Positions 10,926 to 20,659 of a stretch of DNA of 64,000 nucleotides are shown in pieces. Position numbers and translations under genes: made by a program. Positions within the stretch are counted from its first letter, which is position 1. Each line of letters begins with the position of its first letter. The notes under the pieces are model-generated. The model saw only the letters and a list, made by a program, of their open reading frames with translations, did not search any database and was not told where the DNA came from. The DNA comes from Phascolarctos cinereus (lineage: Eukaryota; Chordata; Mammalia; Diprotodontia; Phascolarctidae). The stretch covers positions 3,239,001 through 3,303,000 of the forward strand of contig NW_018344185.1 of NCBI RefSeq assembly GCF_002099425.1, in the 5' to 3' direction.

Positions 10926-11091
10926 TGGGGCAGCTAGGTGGCCCAGTGGATAGAGCACCGGCTCTGAAGTCAGGAGGACCTGAGTTCAAATCCGACCTCA
11001 GACCAAACATTTGTCACTTAATAGCTGTGTGACACTGGGCAGGTCACTTAACCCCAATTGCCTAAAAATAAAAAAAAAATCTAAAAAAAGA
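10926..11091 (+). mobile_element. WSINE/WALLSI-type tRNA-derived SINE, complete
   Basis: Begins TGGGGCAGCTAGGTGGC, has an A-box-like GTGGATAGAGCACCGG region and a B-box-like GAGTTCAAATCC, the core TAGCTGTGTGACACTGGGCAGGTCAC, and ends CCCCAATTGCC followed by an A-rich tail. A perfect 14-bp duplication flanks it. Such copies are L1-mobilised; the perfect duplication and closeness to the remembered consensus suggest one of the youngest insertions here. Confidence 0.95.
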
Positions 11092-11105
11092 GAAACATGT
11101 ACAAC
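11092..11105 (+). repeat. Target-site duplication, right copy
   Basis: Exact repeat of 10912-10925 directly after the A-rich tail. Confidence 0.95.
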
Positions 11106-11252
11106 CCATATCTAATTGGTTGCTTTCTTAATGAGGGGGAGGGGAGGAAAGGAGGTAAGGAGAGAATATGGAACTCAAAATTTTAAAAATGAATGTTAAA
11201 AATAGTTTTTACATGTAATTAGTAAAAATATTTGTAAAAATAAAAAATGCTT
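11106..11252 (+). mobile_element. L1 3'-terminal fragment
   Basis: Contains GGAACTCAAAATTTTAAAAATGAATG and TTTTTACATGTAATTAGTAAAAATA, the 3' terminus of marsupial L1. It is the only L1 piece in the window on the plus strand. Confidence 0.75.
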
Positions 11253-11257
11253 GTGCA

Positions 11258-11475
11258 GTAGTCAAAAAACATTGATTAAACTCCTACTATGTGCCAGGCA
11301 CTGTGTTAAGCTTTGGGGATACAAAAAGAGGCAAAAAGATAGTTTACACTCCTGAGGAGTTCACAATCTAATGGTGAGACAACAAGGAAACAAAAATGCA
11401 TAAATAAGCTATATATAAGAGAAATAGGAGATAATTCAGAGAGAAAAGGCACTAGAATTAAGAAAGGTTGGGAAC
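11258..11475 (-). mobile_element. L2 3'-end fragment
   Basis: Plus strand shows ACTCCTACTATGTGCCAGGCACTGTGTTAAG, ATACAAAAAGAGGCAAAAAG, AGTTCACAATCTAATGG and a degraded AGGAAATAATT block. Confidence 0.85.
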
Positions 11476-11479
11476 CTGG

Positions 11480-11870
11480 TTAAATGCAAAGAACTCTGGA
11501 TTTAGAATCAAAAGATTTGAGTTCAAATCCTAGCTTTGCCACAATACCTGTATGCTGTGAGTGTTGCCTATGAGCAAGGGTGTGCTGGCAAATGTTTAGT
11601 AACTTGCTCTCTAAAACTAAAGTATGTACTTAGGACACACATTAAAATTTAATCTGCATTATTAACATTTTCTCCATCACTTTCTTAAGTCTAGAAATCA
11701 ATAAAACAATAAATCAAACTCTGATTTGTAGCATTTGATTTCTGTTCTTTAAATAAGTGCCCACACTGAAAATTTAACAATTGGCTCTTAAAAGCTGGCT
11801 TGATTTGGCTCCTTCCTGGGTTTCCTTGTCTGTGAAATGAAAGGTTGAACTAGATGAGGGTGGCTTCCAG
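11480..11870 (+). mobile_element. CORE-SINE split by a foreign insert
   Basis: The 5' part (11480-11550) has TTTGAGTTCAAATCCTAGC; the 3' part (11800-11870) has TTTCCTTGTCTGTGAAATGAAAGGTTGAACTAGATG. About 240 bp between them is not SINE. The insert begins with GTGTGCTGGCAAATGTTTAG and ends with TTTAACAATTGGCTCTTAAAAGCTGG, possibly an old DNA transposon. Confidence 0.65.
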
Positions 11871-12039
11871 GTAAAAAAAAAAATCTGTGTTTCTGTATTA
11901 AGAAGTATGTTTTGATTTTATTAATCCCTCCATGAAAGTCTTTAATGCAGATCACAGCGTAAAAACTGAATCTTGTTTTCCAGTGAGGCAGAAAAATGAC
12001 TTAATGCTCTTCATAAGTGGGATGGGGGAATAGGCGAGG

Positions 12040-12135
12040 GTTTCTGGTTTATGAGTTTTTACACTAAAGGCAAGGGGTTGGGCCAGGTGTTCTTTTGAGG
12101 TGCCTCCAAGCTCTAGGTTCTATGATTCTCTGTTC
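12040..12135 (+). mobile_element. CR1/L3-type SINE tail
   Basis: GGCAAGGGGTTGGGCCAGGTG, CCTCCAAGCTCTAGGTTCTATGATTCT matches the shared 3' end of CORE-SINEs and L3. Confidence 0.65.
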
Positions 12136-12341
12136 TAGAGCTTCTAATTTTTTGAAGGCTTGTAATAGTGTCTGATATATCTAGCAGCAAACCATGAGAT
12201 TTTAAAAATGAAAACCACATCCAACTTGATTCTCAAGTTTGGAAGTTTCAGACTGGGGAAGAAATCCCTTTGAAGAATTACGTGGGGTGGGAGAATTTGT
12301 TTCTTGGACTTGTAAGCACTGAAGTTTCTCTCAAGTCATCT

Positions 12342-12352
12342 ATGGAGAGGAT
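12342..12352 (+). repeat. Target-site duplication, left copy
   Basis: ATGGAGAGGAT, repeated exactly at 12610-12620, around the Mar1-type SINE. Confidence 0.85.
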
Positions 12353-12609
12353 GCTGTGGTTTGTTGTTCAGTTGTTTCAGTCTTGTCCAACTCTTCCTGA
12401 CCTCTTTTGGGGTTTTCTTGGCGAAGATGATGGAGTGGTCTGCCATTTTCTTTTCCAGCTCATTTTACATATGAGGAAATTGAGGCAAACAGGGTTAAGT
12501 GACCAGGATCACACAACTAGTAAGTGTCTGAGGCCGAATTTGAATTCAGGAAGATGAGTCTTCCTGACTCCAAGCCCGGCCTTCTATCTACTGCATTATC
12601 TAGCTGCCC
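12353..12609 (-). mobile_element. Mar1-type SINE, complete
   Basis: Plus strand runs TTGTTGTTCAGTTGTTTCAG, TTTTGGGGTTTTCTTGG, the antisense CORE (AAACAGGGTTAAGTGACC) and ends TATCTAGCTGCCC. An 11-bp perfect duplication flanks it. Confidence 0.93.
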
Positions 12610-12620
12610 ATGGAGAGGAT
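12610..12620 (+). repeat. Target-site duplication, right copy
   Basis: Exact repeat of 12342-12352. Confidence 0.85.
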
Positions 12621-12819
12621 AGGGATCATCTGTATCTTCCAGGATTCCTCCTGGATGCTTCCCTCTAACTGTTGCCCATAGCCCATATGGGGATCTCTCT
12701 GGTACAGAGAAGTGTCATTGTCCAAGTTTGTTTCCATGACATTTTGAGATACCTTGTCTGATACATATAGACTGTCAATATTCAGAGCTTATTCCTAGGG
12801 AAGTAGGTGGTTGGCTACA

Positions 12820-13070
12820 GTAACAACAACAACAACAACAACATTAATTACTATCATAATAGCTCACATTGATATAGGTATTTAAGATTTATAAAACCTT
12901 TACATTTTGTAAAGTGCTATTTTCACAGCCACTCAGGGTGTGTGACGGGAGGGTAGATAGTGTAAGTAATGGTATCCGTATTTCACACACAGAAATTGAG
13001 GTTCAGAGAGACTATCAAGACAATATCTCCACTAATTCAGATTTAGAAGCTTCTTAATGTTGAAATCTGT
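12820..13070 (-). mobile_element. MIR-type SINE with (AAC)n head
   Basis: An (AAC)n run at 12820-12842 is followed by AATAGCTCACATTGATATAGG, TTTGTAAAGTGCTATTTTCACA, and ACACAGAAATTGAGGTTCAGAG, an antisense MIR reading from its 3' end. Confidence 0.82.
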
Positions 13071-13139
13071 GTTGAGTAGGATTGGGGAACTTGGAGATAA
13101 CAGCGATCAGTACTTTTTGAATTTCGGTCATTATGGAAG

Positions 13140-14190
13140 GATCATGGATGGTCTCCCAGCCTCAAATCTCCTCCTGCTTCATTCCTCCTCAATTCAGCTG
13201 CCGAAAGTGTAGGTCTGACCATGTGACATCACCTTCTCAAAAAACTCCAATGGCTCCTTGTTACCCTCAGGATTAAATATAAATTCTGGTGTTCGGTTTT
13301 TAAAACCTTTTGCAACCTGAACTTTCTACCTTTCTGTTCTTTTTTTTTTTTAAATTTATGGAATAAAAGAAACATTTCCATAGCAGTACAATAAAAAGAT
13401 GATTGCATATAAAACTGTAAATCTACTATGTACAACTTGCTATTCCTTTCATATATACAACAAAATTATCATGTAAATTTTTTTTTCTTCTTCTTCTCCC
13501 ACCCAGCCCTAGAGATGGCTACCATTAGGCACAAATAGGTATACATGTACATATATGTATGTATGTATGTACATATATGTACATATGTGATATGTAAATT
13601 ATTCTATACATACTTCTCTTTGTTATCTCTGGATACAGATAGCATCTTTCTTCAAATGTCCTTTGTAGTTAATTTGGGCACTTATAATGGTCAAAATGAC
13701 TTATTTACTCAAAATCATTCTTAAAACAATATTGCTATTACTTTATGCAGTGTTGTCTTGGTTCTGCTCATTTTGCTCTTCATTATTTCATAAAATCATT
13801 GAGATCATAATTTCTTAAAGCACAGTAGTGTTCCATCACAATCACATACCACAACTTGTTCAGCCATTCCCCAGTTCATGGGCATCCTTGTAATTTCCAA
13901 TTCTTTATCACCACAAGGAGAGCTGCTACAAACATTTTCCAATCTTAAACTTTACTCCCATCCACGCTCTACAATCCGGCAATGTTGACTTTCATGCTGT
14001 TTCACACAAACTACAGTCTATCTCCTGACTCCATTCGTTTCCATTGTCTGTAATGCTCTTATTTCTCACTCCAATTGCTGGCTACCCTGGAATTTTCCAA
14101 GACAATTCATATTCTCCCAATCTTCAAGAGGCCTTTCCTAGTTTGCCCCTTTCCCTTTCTCTACCTCTTTCCCTCACCAATTAATGTTTC
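13140..14190 (+). mobile_element. L2 fragment interrupted by L1
   Basis: Left part 13140-13335 (AAAGTGTAGGTCTGACCATGTG, then CAATGGCTCCTTGTTACCCTCAGG) and right part 13940-14190 (CACGCTCTACAATCCGGCAATG, CTTCAAGAGGCCTTTCC) are consecutive pieces of one sense L2. The L1 at 13336-13939 sits between them. Confidence 0.85.
13336..13939 (-). mobile_element. L1 3' fragment (ORF2 end and 3' UTR)
   Basis: The plus strand starts with a T run, the antisense poly(A), then TTTATGGAATAAAAGAAAC and ATGGCTACCATTAGGCAC. It ends in antisense ORF2 C-terminus (CACAACTTGTTCAGCCATTCCCC, coding GEWLNKLW-like sequence on the minus strand). 5'-truncated inside ORF2. It shares its 3' UTR type with 37990-38365. Confidence 0.85.
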
Positions 14191-14209
14191 CCTATGAGAC
14201 TATCTCTCA

Positions 14210-14312
14210 TTTATACTGAGGTCTCTGTGCTCAGTTTTCTTATCTGTAAAATGAGAGGGTCAAACTGGATGACCTTTAAGATGCCTTCTAGCTCTGAATC
14301 TCTTATGAATGG
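14210..14312 (+). mobile_element. CORE-SINE 3' half
   Basis: TCAGTTTTCTTATCTGTAAAATGAGAGGGTCAAACTGGATGACC and CTAGCTCTGAATCTCTTATGA. Confidence 0.8.
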
Positions 14313-14314
14313 CT

Positions 14315-16000
14315 CTACATGTCAAAGAAAAGTGTGTATGTGTTTTAAAGACTTATTTTCCTGTACTTCTGTTAAAAAGATCAGGTTAGTTGAAGAAATA
14401 ATGCCAAGATAGCATCAGGTTTTTTTCCCCCTACAAAGAATGCAAATAGCTGCCAACATTATATAACTGAAACTTTTATGTAAAGGAAGGCATATCGATT
14501 TATAACAGTTTTAAGTTTTCCATGCAGAAACGGCTGGTAATTTGTGATGAGCTTTAGCACAAAATTTTTCAGAAGATGAAACCAGGGTAAGCCAGAATAT
14601 GAGATTCATGACACTTTTAAGTGTATTCCCCATCATTCATCTGCCTTCATAGGATGCCAAATATCTAGGTGTTTGGAAAGTCTCAATCTCTGACAGAATT
14701 TGCCAGAAAAAGATGCTACGAAAGGGAGGTAGGAAGGCATCAAAGATAAATTTGGTTTATTTCAAAATTTTGCCTAAGTCCATTTTTACTTCTTATTTTA
14801 CCAAAGGGTACTTTGAGAGAGGGCACAGTTGTACTCCATGATGCCCCAAATATCTTTAGTTCCTCTTAAAATTATAAATGTTTAATAAATTCTCATTGAT
14901 TAATAAATTAATTATATATTTAATAAATTACTGTGGATTTGTTAACTGTGATTTATTCAAACCTATTTTAAAACTATGTTTTTAGCCTATTCTTACTCTA
15001 CAGGGGATAACAAATACAAGGGATAAGCAGGGGATAACAAATTCTATTGGATGATCTGGCCTGATATAGCTTAAGAACGTACATCTGAATGAAAACTGGG
15101 AAACTGTCAAACATGCAGATGTTTCATACTTCTGGAAGTTGGACATCTTCTAGACAAGGCATCCAGATGCTGGATTGAACTTTTCAGTGTTCAACTGGAT
15201 GGCTGACATTGAATAGGAAAAGTCTGAGACTGTGACCATTTTCCTTTCACACTTTTATTTAAATTTAATCTTTATAGTTTTCCTGTCTGTCTATGCCAAT
15301 TCTGCCTACCCCATGTTGTTTCTGTCCAGAGCTTTTGAAGTCACTATGTTAAAAGGTAAGACACTTGGCCAGTCTAGTCCCACAACCATCTTGAAATATT
15401 TTTTCCCTCTTTTCATCAAGTTGGTTGATTTGCAATCAAACTGACCAAATATATCCTTTAATTATTTCATGTTTCAAGCAGATGACCTTGTCATATGAGG
15501 AAGAATCTATGAAGCCTGAATATGAAAGAAAAGTTTACTTAGTGGCTCGGGGAGGCATCAGTTCTGCTGATAGCTCAGTTCCTCTGATCCTTTCCTAGTT
15601 CCCAAAGGCAGATACTTGATGCTTGGGAGTGGAAGGGGGTAGAATTTCCAGAGTACAAATGGGTTTAGTGAAATCTTTCTTAGGGTTTTTTTTTTCCAAG
15701 GAAGGATCTGTATATCATCACCCTGAAGAATGATTTGGGAAAAAGTGATGGGGGACCAAACATACCTAATGAGTCAATTGTACCCAAACCAAAAGGATCC
15801 AAGTGGATATTAAGAGTCAGAGTTAGGAGACCATTACTGAGACCTTCTGACTGTGGCCAGATGCAGGGAGGAAGGACTCTGAATTGGGATGTAAGATGCT
15901 CTGAGGCCCCTCTGAAGATTCTTAAATCAGTCACACAGAGAAATCTAAGCTATCAGATCATCTTATTTCTCTCACACACTAAAACACAAAAAAGGTACTG
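14315..16000. other. Unique sequence, no gene recognised
   Basis: No repeats identified apart from an AT-rich patch with TTAATAAATTA motifs (14880-14940) and two near copies of GGGATAACAAAT at 15000-15040. Bases 15680-16001 are open on both strands (84 and 88 codons) without known motifs; treated as chance. Confidence 0.5.
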
Positions 16001-16004
16001 AGTC

Positions 16005-16150
16005 CCTTTAGTTGCAACTCCACCAGTAATTCACAGTGTGACACTGGGCAGATCATTTCACCTCTCTGGCCCCCAGTTTCTCTACACGTAAAATAAGTGT
16101 ATCAGATAAGATGATTTGTAAGGTCCCTTGCAGAAATAAGATTCTTTTTT
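16005..16150 (+). mobile_element. CORE-SINE 3' half
   Basis: CACAGTGTGACACTGGGCAGATCATTTCACC, CACGTAAAATAAGTG and AAGGTCCCTTGCAG. Confidence 0.78.
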
Positions 16151-16159
16151 CCCATGGGG

Positions 16160-17695
16160 TTTTTGTAAGGAAAGCCTTTCATGAACCATATTTAATCCTG
16201 ACTTCAGTACTTCCACAATATATGATTTCACTAATTTAGACAATCCCTCAGTGAATGCAGATCAAGTGTTTGTCCTAATAAGTGGTTTAATGAATTGCTA
16301 TGGCCAAAAAAATAAAAATTCATTGTCTGGTAAACATCGTCTGGTACTGAGCGTCTCTGGACTTGCCAAGCTGTTCCCTGGAAAACATATAGTGTCATTC
16401 AGTCTCATGCTTGAAACCTTTCTAATTTGTGTAAAGTAAGGTTAAAATCTCCTAATTTGACTCTGATGCCTTGATTAAGTGCAAACAGTTTTTTTGACTG
16501 AATCAATCAGAACTAAATGTGTATAGGGCCTGTATACCTCCTTGAATCAATCAAAGCCATCATGTGTCTGAGTCATATCCTAAGCCCTTAAAATGAAAGG
16601 GAGACGCTATATGAATTGGGGTAGAAGAGATTCTGATTCAAGGAGTTAGGGAAAGCATGGAGCAAAGGAAGTACTGAGCTGTGTCAGAGAAGGGAGATAT
16701 TAAGGAAAGTCCTGGGGTCTATGAGCATTGTGGACAGAAGACTCTAGATTGAGGTAAGTCTCAAGTGAAGGTTGACTCTTTCCTCAACATCCCCTTCTAT
16801 TTCTATCTATTCACAGATACCATAATATAATCTGTTTTGTAACCCAAATGTTTCCATAAAACTGAATTTTGCATAAACCACAAAGAAACTAGGGGTTAAA
16901 TGGAAATAGATATAAATATAAAAATAGGCAGAGAACCCAACTTCTGCATAGGTATTAGGCATTTTTCCTAACTGGGACTTAGAATTATTTGGATTGGACT
17001 CAAAATTTTTCATTGAAAATCAATTTCATAAAGCAGAAGAAAACCCAATGGACCTTAGGACCATTATATTGCCTGCCCATCTGCTGAAAGTGAGCTAATT
17101 ATTGTAATAGGGGGTTATATTTGGGGGACCTGGCAAAGCTTATATTTTGCTGACATAACGTTTGAGAAGCCAGGCCACCACTCTACCATGATAAGGCTTC
17201 AGAGTAGAATTTGACTGGAGATATAAACCATAAAGTGCTATAAAAGTGAGCTACTATATGAGTATTATGGATTTATGAACTTACAAATAAATCACTTCAT
17301 ATTGCCTCAAATTCTACCAATTAGCAATCCATTTAGGTTAATAAATGCCTATTTTAAACTTTAAATGCCCTAAACAATAATTAAGGAGGGAGAAGATAAA
17401 TCATTTATATATTAGTATGAATTAGCTCAGTTGATTGCTTTGCTGTTAAGACCTTGTAGAGACCCATTGAAGGAATGTGATTTGTAATGAAAGAAAGGAG
17501 GAGAGAGGGGATAATTTTGGAATGTGGGGCATGGGTGGGGTAAGGCAAACCTAGATGGGGGTACCATAATGAAGAACACTGGGGATTCAGGGGGCAGCTG
17601 GATGCCTGGGCCTTTGAGGAGGGGACCACCATGAAGTGGGAGAAGGTGATGAAGGGAGATGGATGAGTGTCAAAAGCAAATTTTGCCTATAAAAA
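16160..17695. other. Unique sequence, no gene recognised
   Basis: About 1.5 kb without identifiable repeat, exon or RNA gene. Confidence 0.5.
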
Positions 17696-17699
17696 ACAT

Positions 17700-17853
17700 T
17701 TGCTTATCTCCTCTTCTCCTAGACTCAAAGTATTAGGTAGGTTCTAATTAGCTGGGTTCTAATAACCGGTTCATTCATTAACTTGCTGTGTGTCCTTGGA
17801 CAAGTAAAACCTCTCTGGGTTTCATCTATAAAATGAAGGAATTAGTCAAAGAA
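17700..17853 (+). mobile_element. CORE-SINE, truncated by a hAT insertion
   Basis: AACTTGCTGTGTGTCCTTGGACAAG, ATCTATAAAATGAAGGAATTAG, stopping at 17853 where a hAT element begins. Confidence 0.78.
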
Positions 17854-18382
17854 CAGTTCTTAACCTCTTTTGTTCCACTGAACCCTTGGCAGTTTGATGA
17901 TACCTATGGATCCATTTTCAGAATAACATTTTTAAATGCATAAAATAAAATACAGAGGATTATAATAAAAATCAATTATATTCAAATATAGTATCAATCA
18001 ATATAGGAAATAAATTATCAAAATGATATAAACATTTTGATACAGTAATATATCTAGTGATAGGTTTAATAACCACAGTAAATTTGAAGTAGTAATGAAC
18101 ATAAATGATATTTCAAGATGTCTGCAACATTGGTAATGTGATATGAAAATATCTGTGATTTCTATTGGTAACAAAATCATAGATACAGCTAATACTGCTA
18201 ATAGTACAGTGTGTTTGTGGCTGACATTCTTAATTGAAGACAATGCTAAATTACAGTTAGTTGTTAGTGAAAATAAAGATGAAATTGTTTTTCCATCCAA
18301 GCTCCGGGGACCCCCCTCCTCCAAAAATAATCTATCCCAGGACCACCTAGCACACTGTGGTGCTTAGGTTAAGAAAAGAGTC
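17854..18382 (+). mobile_element. Non-autonomous hAT-Charlie-type DNA transposon
   Basis: Starts CAGTTCTTAACCTCTTTTGTTCC and ends near TAGGTTAAGAA, imperfect terminal inverted repeats of the CAGGGGTTCTTAACC type. Inside are a TAAATGCATAAAATAAAATAC block and an AT-rich body. The 8 bases before it (TCAAAGAA) resemble TCCAAAGA just after 18382, a possible decayed 8-bp duplication. An 8-bp duplication and this end sequence are hallmarks of hAT elements. No transposase frame remains. Confidence 0.78.
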
Positions 18383-18607
18383 TTCCAAAGAGAAAGGAGT
18401 CCCTTGTCCCTGTCCATATCATTGTCTTGCCTCAAAGGCCTAGTGTAGAAGGTCAGAAGGAAAGGAGCTTGGGGACTTTGCTGCTTCTGTATTCTGGAGC
18501 CATGAACATCTCTCAGAGAGATCTAGCTTCCCACATCTGGGAGGAGAATATATTCCTCACCTCTACTTACCTGACATGTTGCCTGACTATTTTTGAATCT
18601 CCCTACT

Positions 18608-18641
18608 GCTTTTCTTTTTCTTTCTTTCTTTCTTTCTTTCT

Positions 18642-18728
<87 letters not shown>

Positions 18729-18858
18729 CTCTTTCTTTCTTTTTCTTTTTTTCTTCCTTCCTTCCTTCCTTCCTTCCTTCCTTCCTTCCTTCCTTCCTTC
18801 CTTCCTTCCTTCCTTCCTTCCTTCCTTCCTTCCTCCCTCCTCTCTCTCTCTCTCTCTG
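18608..18858. repeat. Polypyrimidine tract (TTTC)n-(TTCC)n-(TC)n
   Basis: About 250 bases of pure C/T on the plus strand. Open frames through it on both strands are translated repeat. Confidence 0.99.
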
Positions 18859-18950
18859 TCTCCCTCCCTTCTTTCCTTTCTTACCTCCAGTCATAACCTG
18901 GTAAATGGATTTTGGTAGGGTACACAGACTTGAGAAGGTTTTTCCTCTTT

Positions 18951-19148
18951 GGGGTTTTAGTGTTATAGTTATAGTAGTCCTTGCTGTTGGGGAGGCTGAG
19001 TCTGGTGGATTGCTTGAATCTGAGAGTTCAGAGCTGTCATAGAGTTGAAGCTAATCAGTTGTTTGCATTAAATTCAATACCAATATGGTGAGCCCTCAAG
19101 AGAGGTGCATATTAAAGCTTCCAAGCTTCTGTTATCAGTGGGATGAGG
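18951..19148 (+). pseudogene. 7SL (SRP) RNA pseudogene
   Basis: 7SL RNA is the scaffold of the signal recognition particle. GGAGGCTGAG at 18991 and CAATATGGTGA at 19081 are 90 bases apart, against about 88 in the human RNA as I recall it. Between them lie GGATTGCTTGAATCTGAGAGTTC and TGTTTGCATTAAATTC, matching the gene in order. After CAATATGGTG about 50 nt of the S domain are missing, and the trace resumes with TTATCAGTGGGAT. The 3' Alu-domain strand is absent, so it cannot fold properly. It lacks any poly(A) or clear duplication and is an old retrocopy. Marsupials have no Alu, so this derives from 7SL itself. Confidence 0.72.
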
Positions 19149-19268
19149 AGAGGCGAGAACAGGAGAGGAAAAAAGAGAAGAGTGGGAAGGGGAAGGAAAG
19201 GAAGAAAGGAGGGGGAGGAGAAAAGAATGGGAAGGAGAGGAGACAGGTGAGAGGTGAGGAAAAGAGGC
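19149..19268 (+). repeat. GA-rich low-complexity stretch
   Basis: About 120 bases almost wholly A and G on the plus strand, directly after the 7SL remnant. Confidence 0.85.
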
Positions 19269-19496
19269 TTTATATTACAGATGGATCCAAGGTTTCTTGA
19301 GCGAAAAGTGTGCATCAAAACATTTCTGTTCATGCACTCATCTGACTTAAGGAAAACATTAGAACTAACTGAAATGTCTACTCATTTTATCCTTGGGTCG
19401 ACATGTCCTTGGGTTTTTAGCTCCTGGAGAATGAGTACCAGAAGTTGATAGTTGTTGCTGCATTTTGTCCAATAATGTATCATATGCGAGGATACA

Positions 19497-19915
19497 GAAC
19501 CAATCATACAATTTACAGCTGGAAGGCAACTGAGAGGTAATCCTGACCAGGTGTTCTTGACCTGGGATTGATGAAATTAAAAAAAATATTTTGATAATTT
19601 TATTTCAATACAATTGTAATTTTACATATTACATCTTATCTGTTCAAAAACACTATTCTAAGAAAGGGGCCATAGGCATCCCGAGTCTGAGAAAGGGGTC
19701 CATTCTGAGAGGTCTTCATCAGATTCCCAAAGGAGTTCATAGCACAAAAAAAAAGGTTCGGAATCTTTGATCTAGTCTAATATTTTACAGCTGAGGAAAT
19801 AGAAGCCCAGAGATGTGAAATGATTACTCTCAAGTCACACAGCTAGTTACTGGCAGGACCAATAGTAGAACTCATGTCTTTTGACTCCCAGCCTAGGGTT
19901 CTTTCTTCTGCATTC
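19497..19915 (-). mobile_element. CORE-SINE split by a hAT element
   Basis: Tail part 19497-19547 (TTACAGCTGGAAGGCAACTGAGAGG) and head part 19770-19915 (ATCTAGTCTAATATTTTACAGCTGAGGAAATAG, TCACACAGCTAGTTACTGG) join into one antisense SINE if the hAT element is removed. Confidence 0.82.
19548..19769 (-). mobile_element. Non-autonomous hAT-Charlie-type element inside a SINE
   Basis: Plus strand begins CAGGTGTTCTTGACCTGGGAT and ends AAAGGTTCGGAATCTTTG, so the element reads on the minus strand. The same family is seen at 17854 and 26270. The 8 bases on either side, ATCCTGAC and ATCTAGTC, fit a decayed target duplication of the SINE sequence ATCTAGTC. Confidence 0.8.
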
Positions 19916-20189
19916 CAGAAAGCTTAGCAAAGGCTTTTTGATTAGGTTGATGGTAATTCAGACCAGGAGTGAACAACTGTCAGCCTGATTTGTTAAGGGT
20001 CCCCTTCACACTGAATGAGTTGCCAAATAGCCCCTGCTGGGTCCCTGTGATGCTGCCCTGCTTATTCCGTGAGCCACAGTGAATAGAAGGGACTGATTTT
20101 TTCATTGCTATCTCATTTCCCTTTGGTAGCACAGAGATGCGTGCCTTGGTCCCCCCTCCCCCCTTCCAACATACAACATGAAGTGATTA

Positions 20190-20385
20190 AGAGGACGTGG
20201 TAGTGTGATGTCCAAAAATAACATTGGCATTTGGCACCCAAAGAGCTGGATTCAAATTCTGGCTCTGTTACTTATACCTTTGTAACCTTGGTGAAGTCAC
20301 TTCCTTTCTAGGCCTCATTGATAAAATGAAGAGGCTTGTACTAGCTAATCTCTAGGGTTGATTTCATCTCTAAATCCAACAAATC
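20190..20385 (+). mobile_element. CORE-SINE (MIR-like)
   Basis: GAGCTGGATTCAAATTCTGGCTCTG, CTTGGTGAAGTCACTTCC, GATAAAATGAAGAGGCTTGTACTAG in sense order. Confidence 0.82.
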
Positions 20386-20479
20386 AAACAAATTATCTAG
20401 CAAATTTGTCAGTAAAGCAATTTTTCCATCATATCAGTATTTCAAGGAAGGTACTCTGAGGGGCTTTATATGAATAATT

Positions 20480-20650
20480 GCCTCCTCTCATGATAGCTCA
20501 CAGAGCCCATTTCTATAGTGCTCCATGAAATGCTTTGTGCATATATAATTATCTTCGTTTTATAGATTAGGAAATAGAAGTTAAGAGGAGGGAAATGACT
20601 TGTTTAAGGTCACATAGGGGGCTTAAACCCAACTTCCTCTCTACTAGGCA
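20480..20650 (-). mobile_element. MIR fragment
   Basis: Plus strand reads ATGATAGCTCACAGAGCCC, GTTTTATAGATTAGGAAATAG and TTGTTTAAGGTCACATAGG. Confidence 0.78.
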
Positions 20651-20659
20651 TATAGACAT

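Noticed and set aside
15680-16001. Both strands open over about 80 codons
   Set aside because: No domain, no splice signals, no conservation test possible; chance openness on both strands is plausible at this length.
18427-18918. Long frames on both strands rich in Phe/Leu/Ser or Lys/Arg/Glu
   Set aside because: They translate the TTTC/TTCC repeat and exist in several frames at once.
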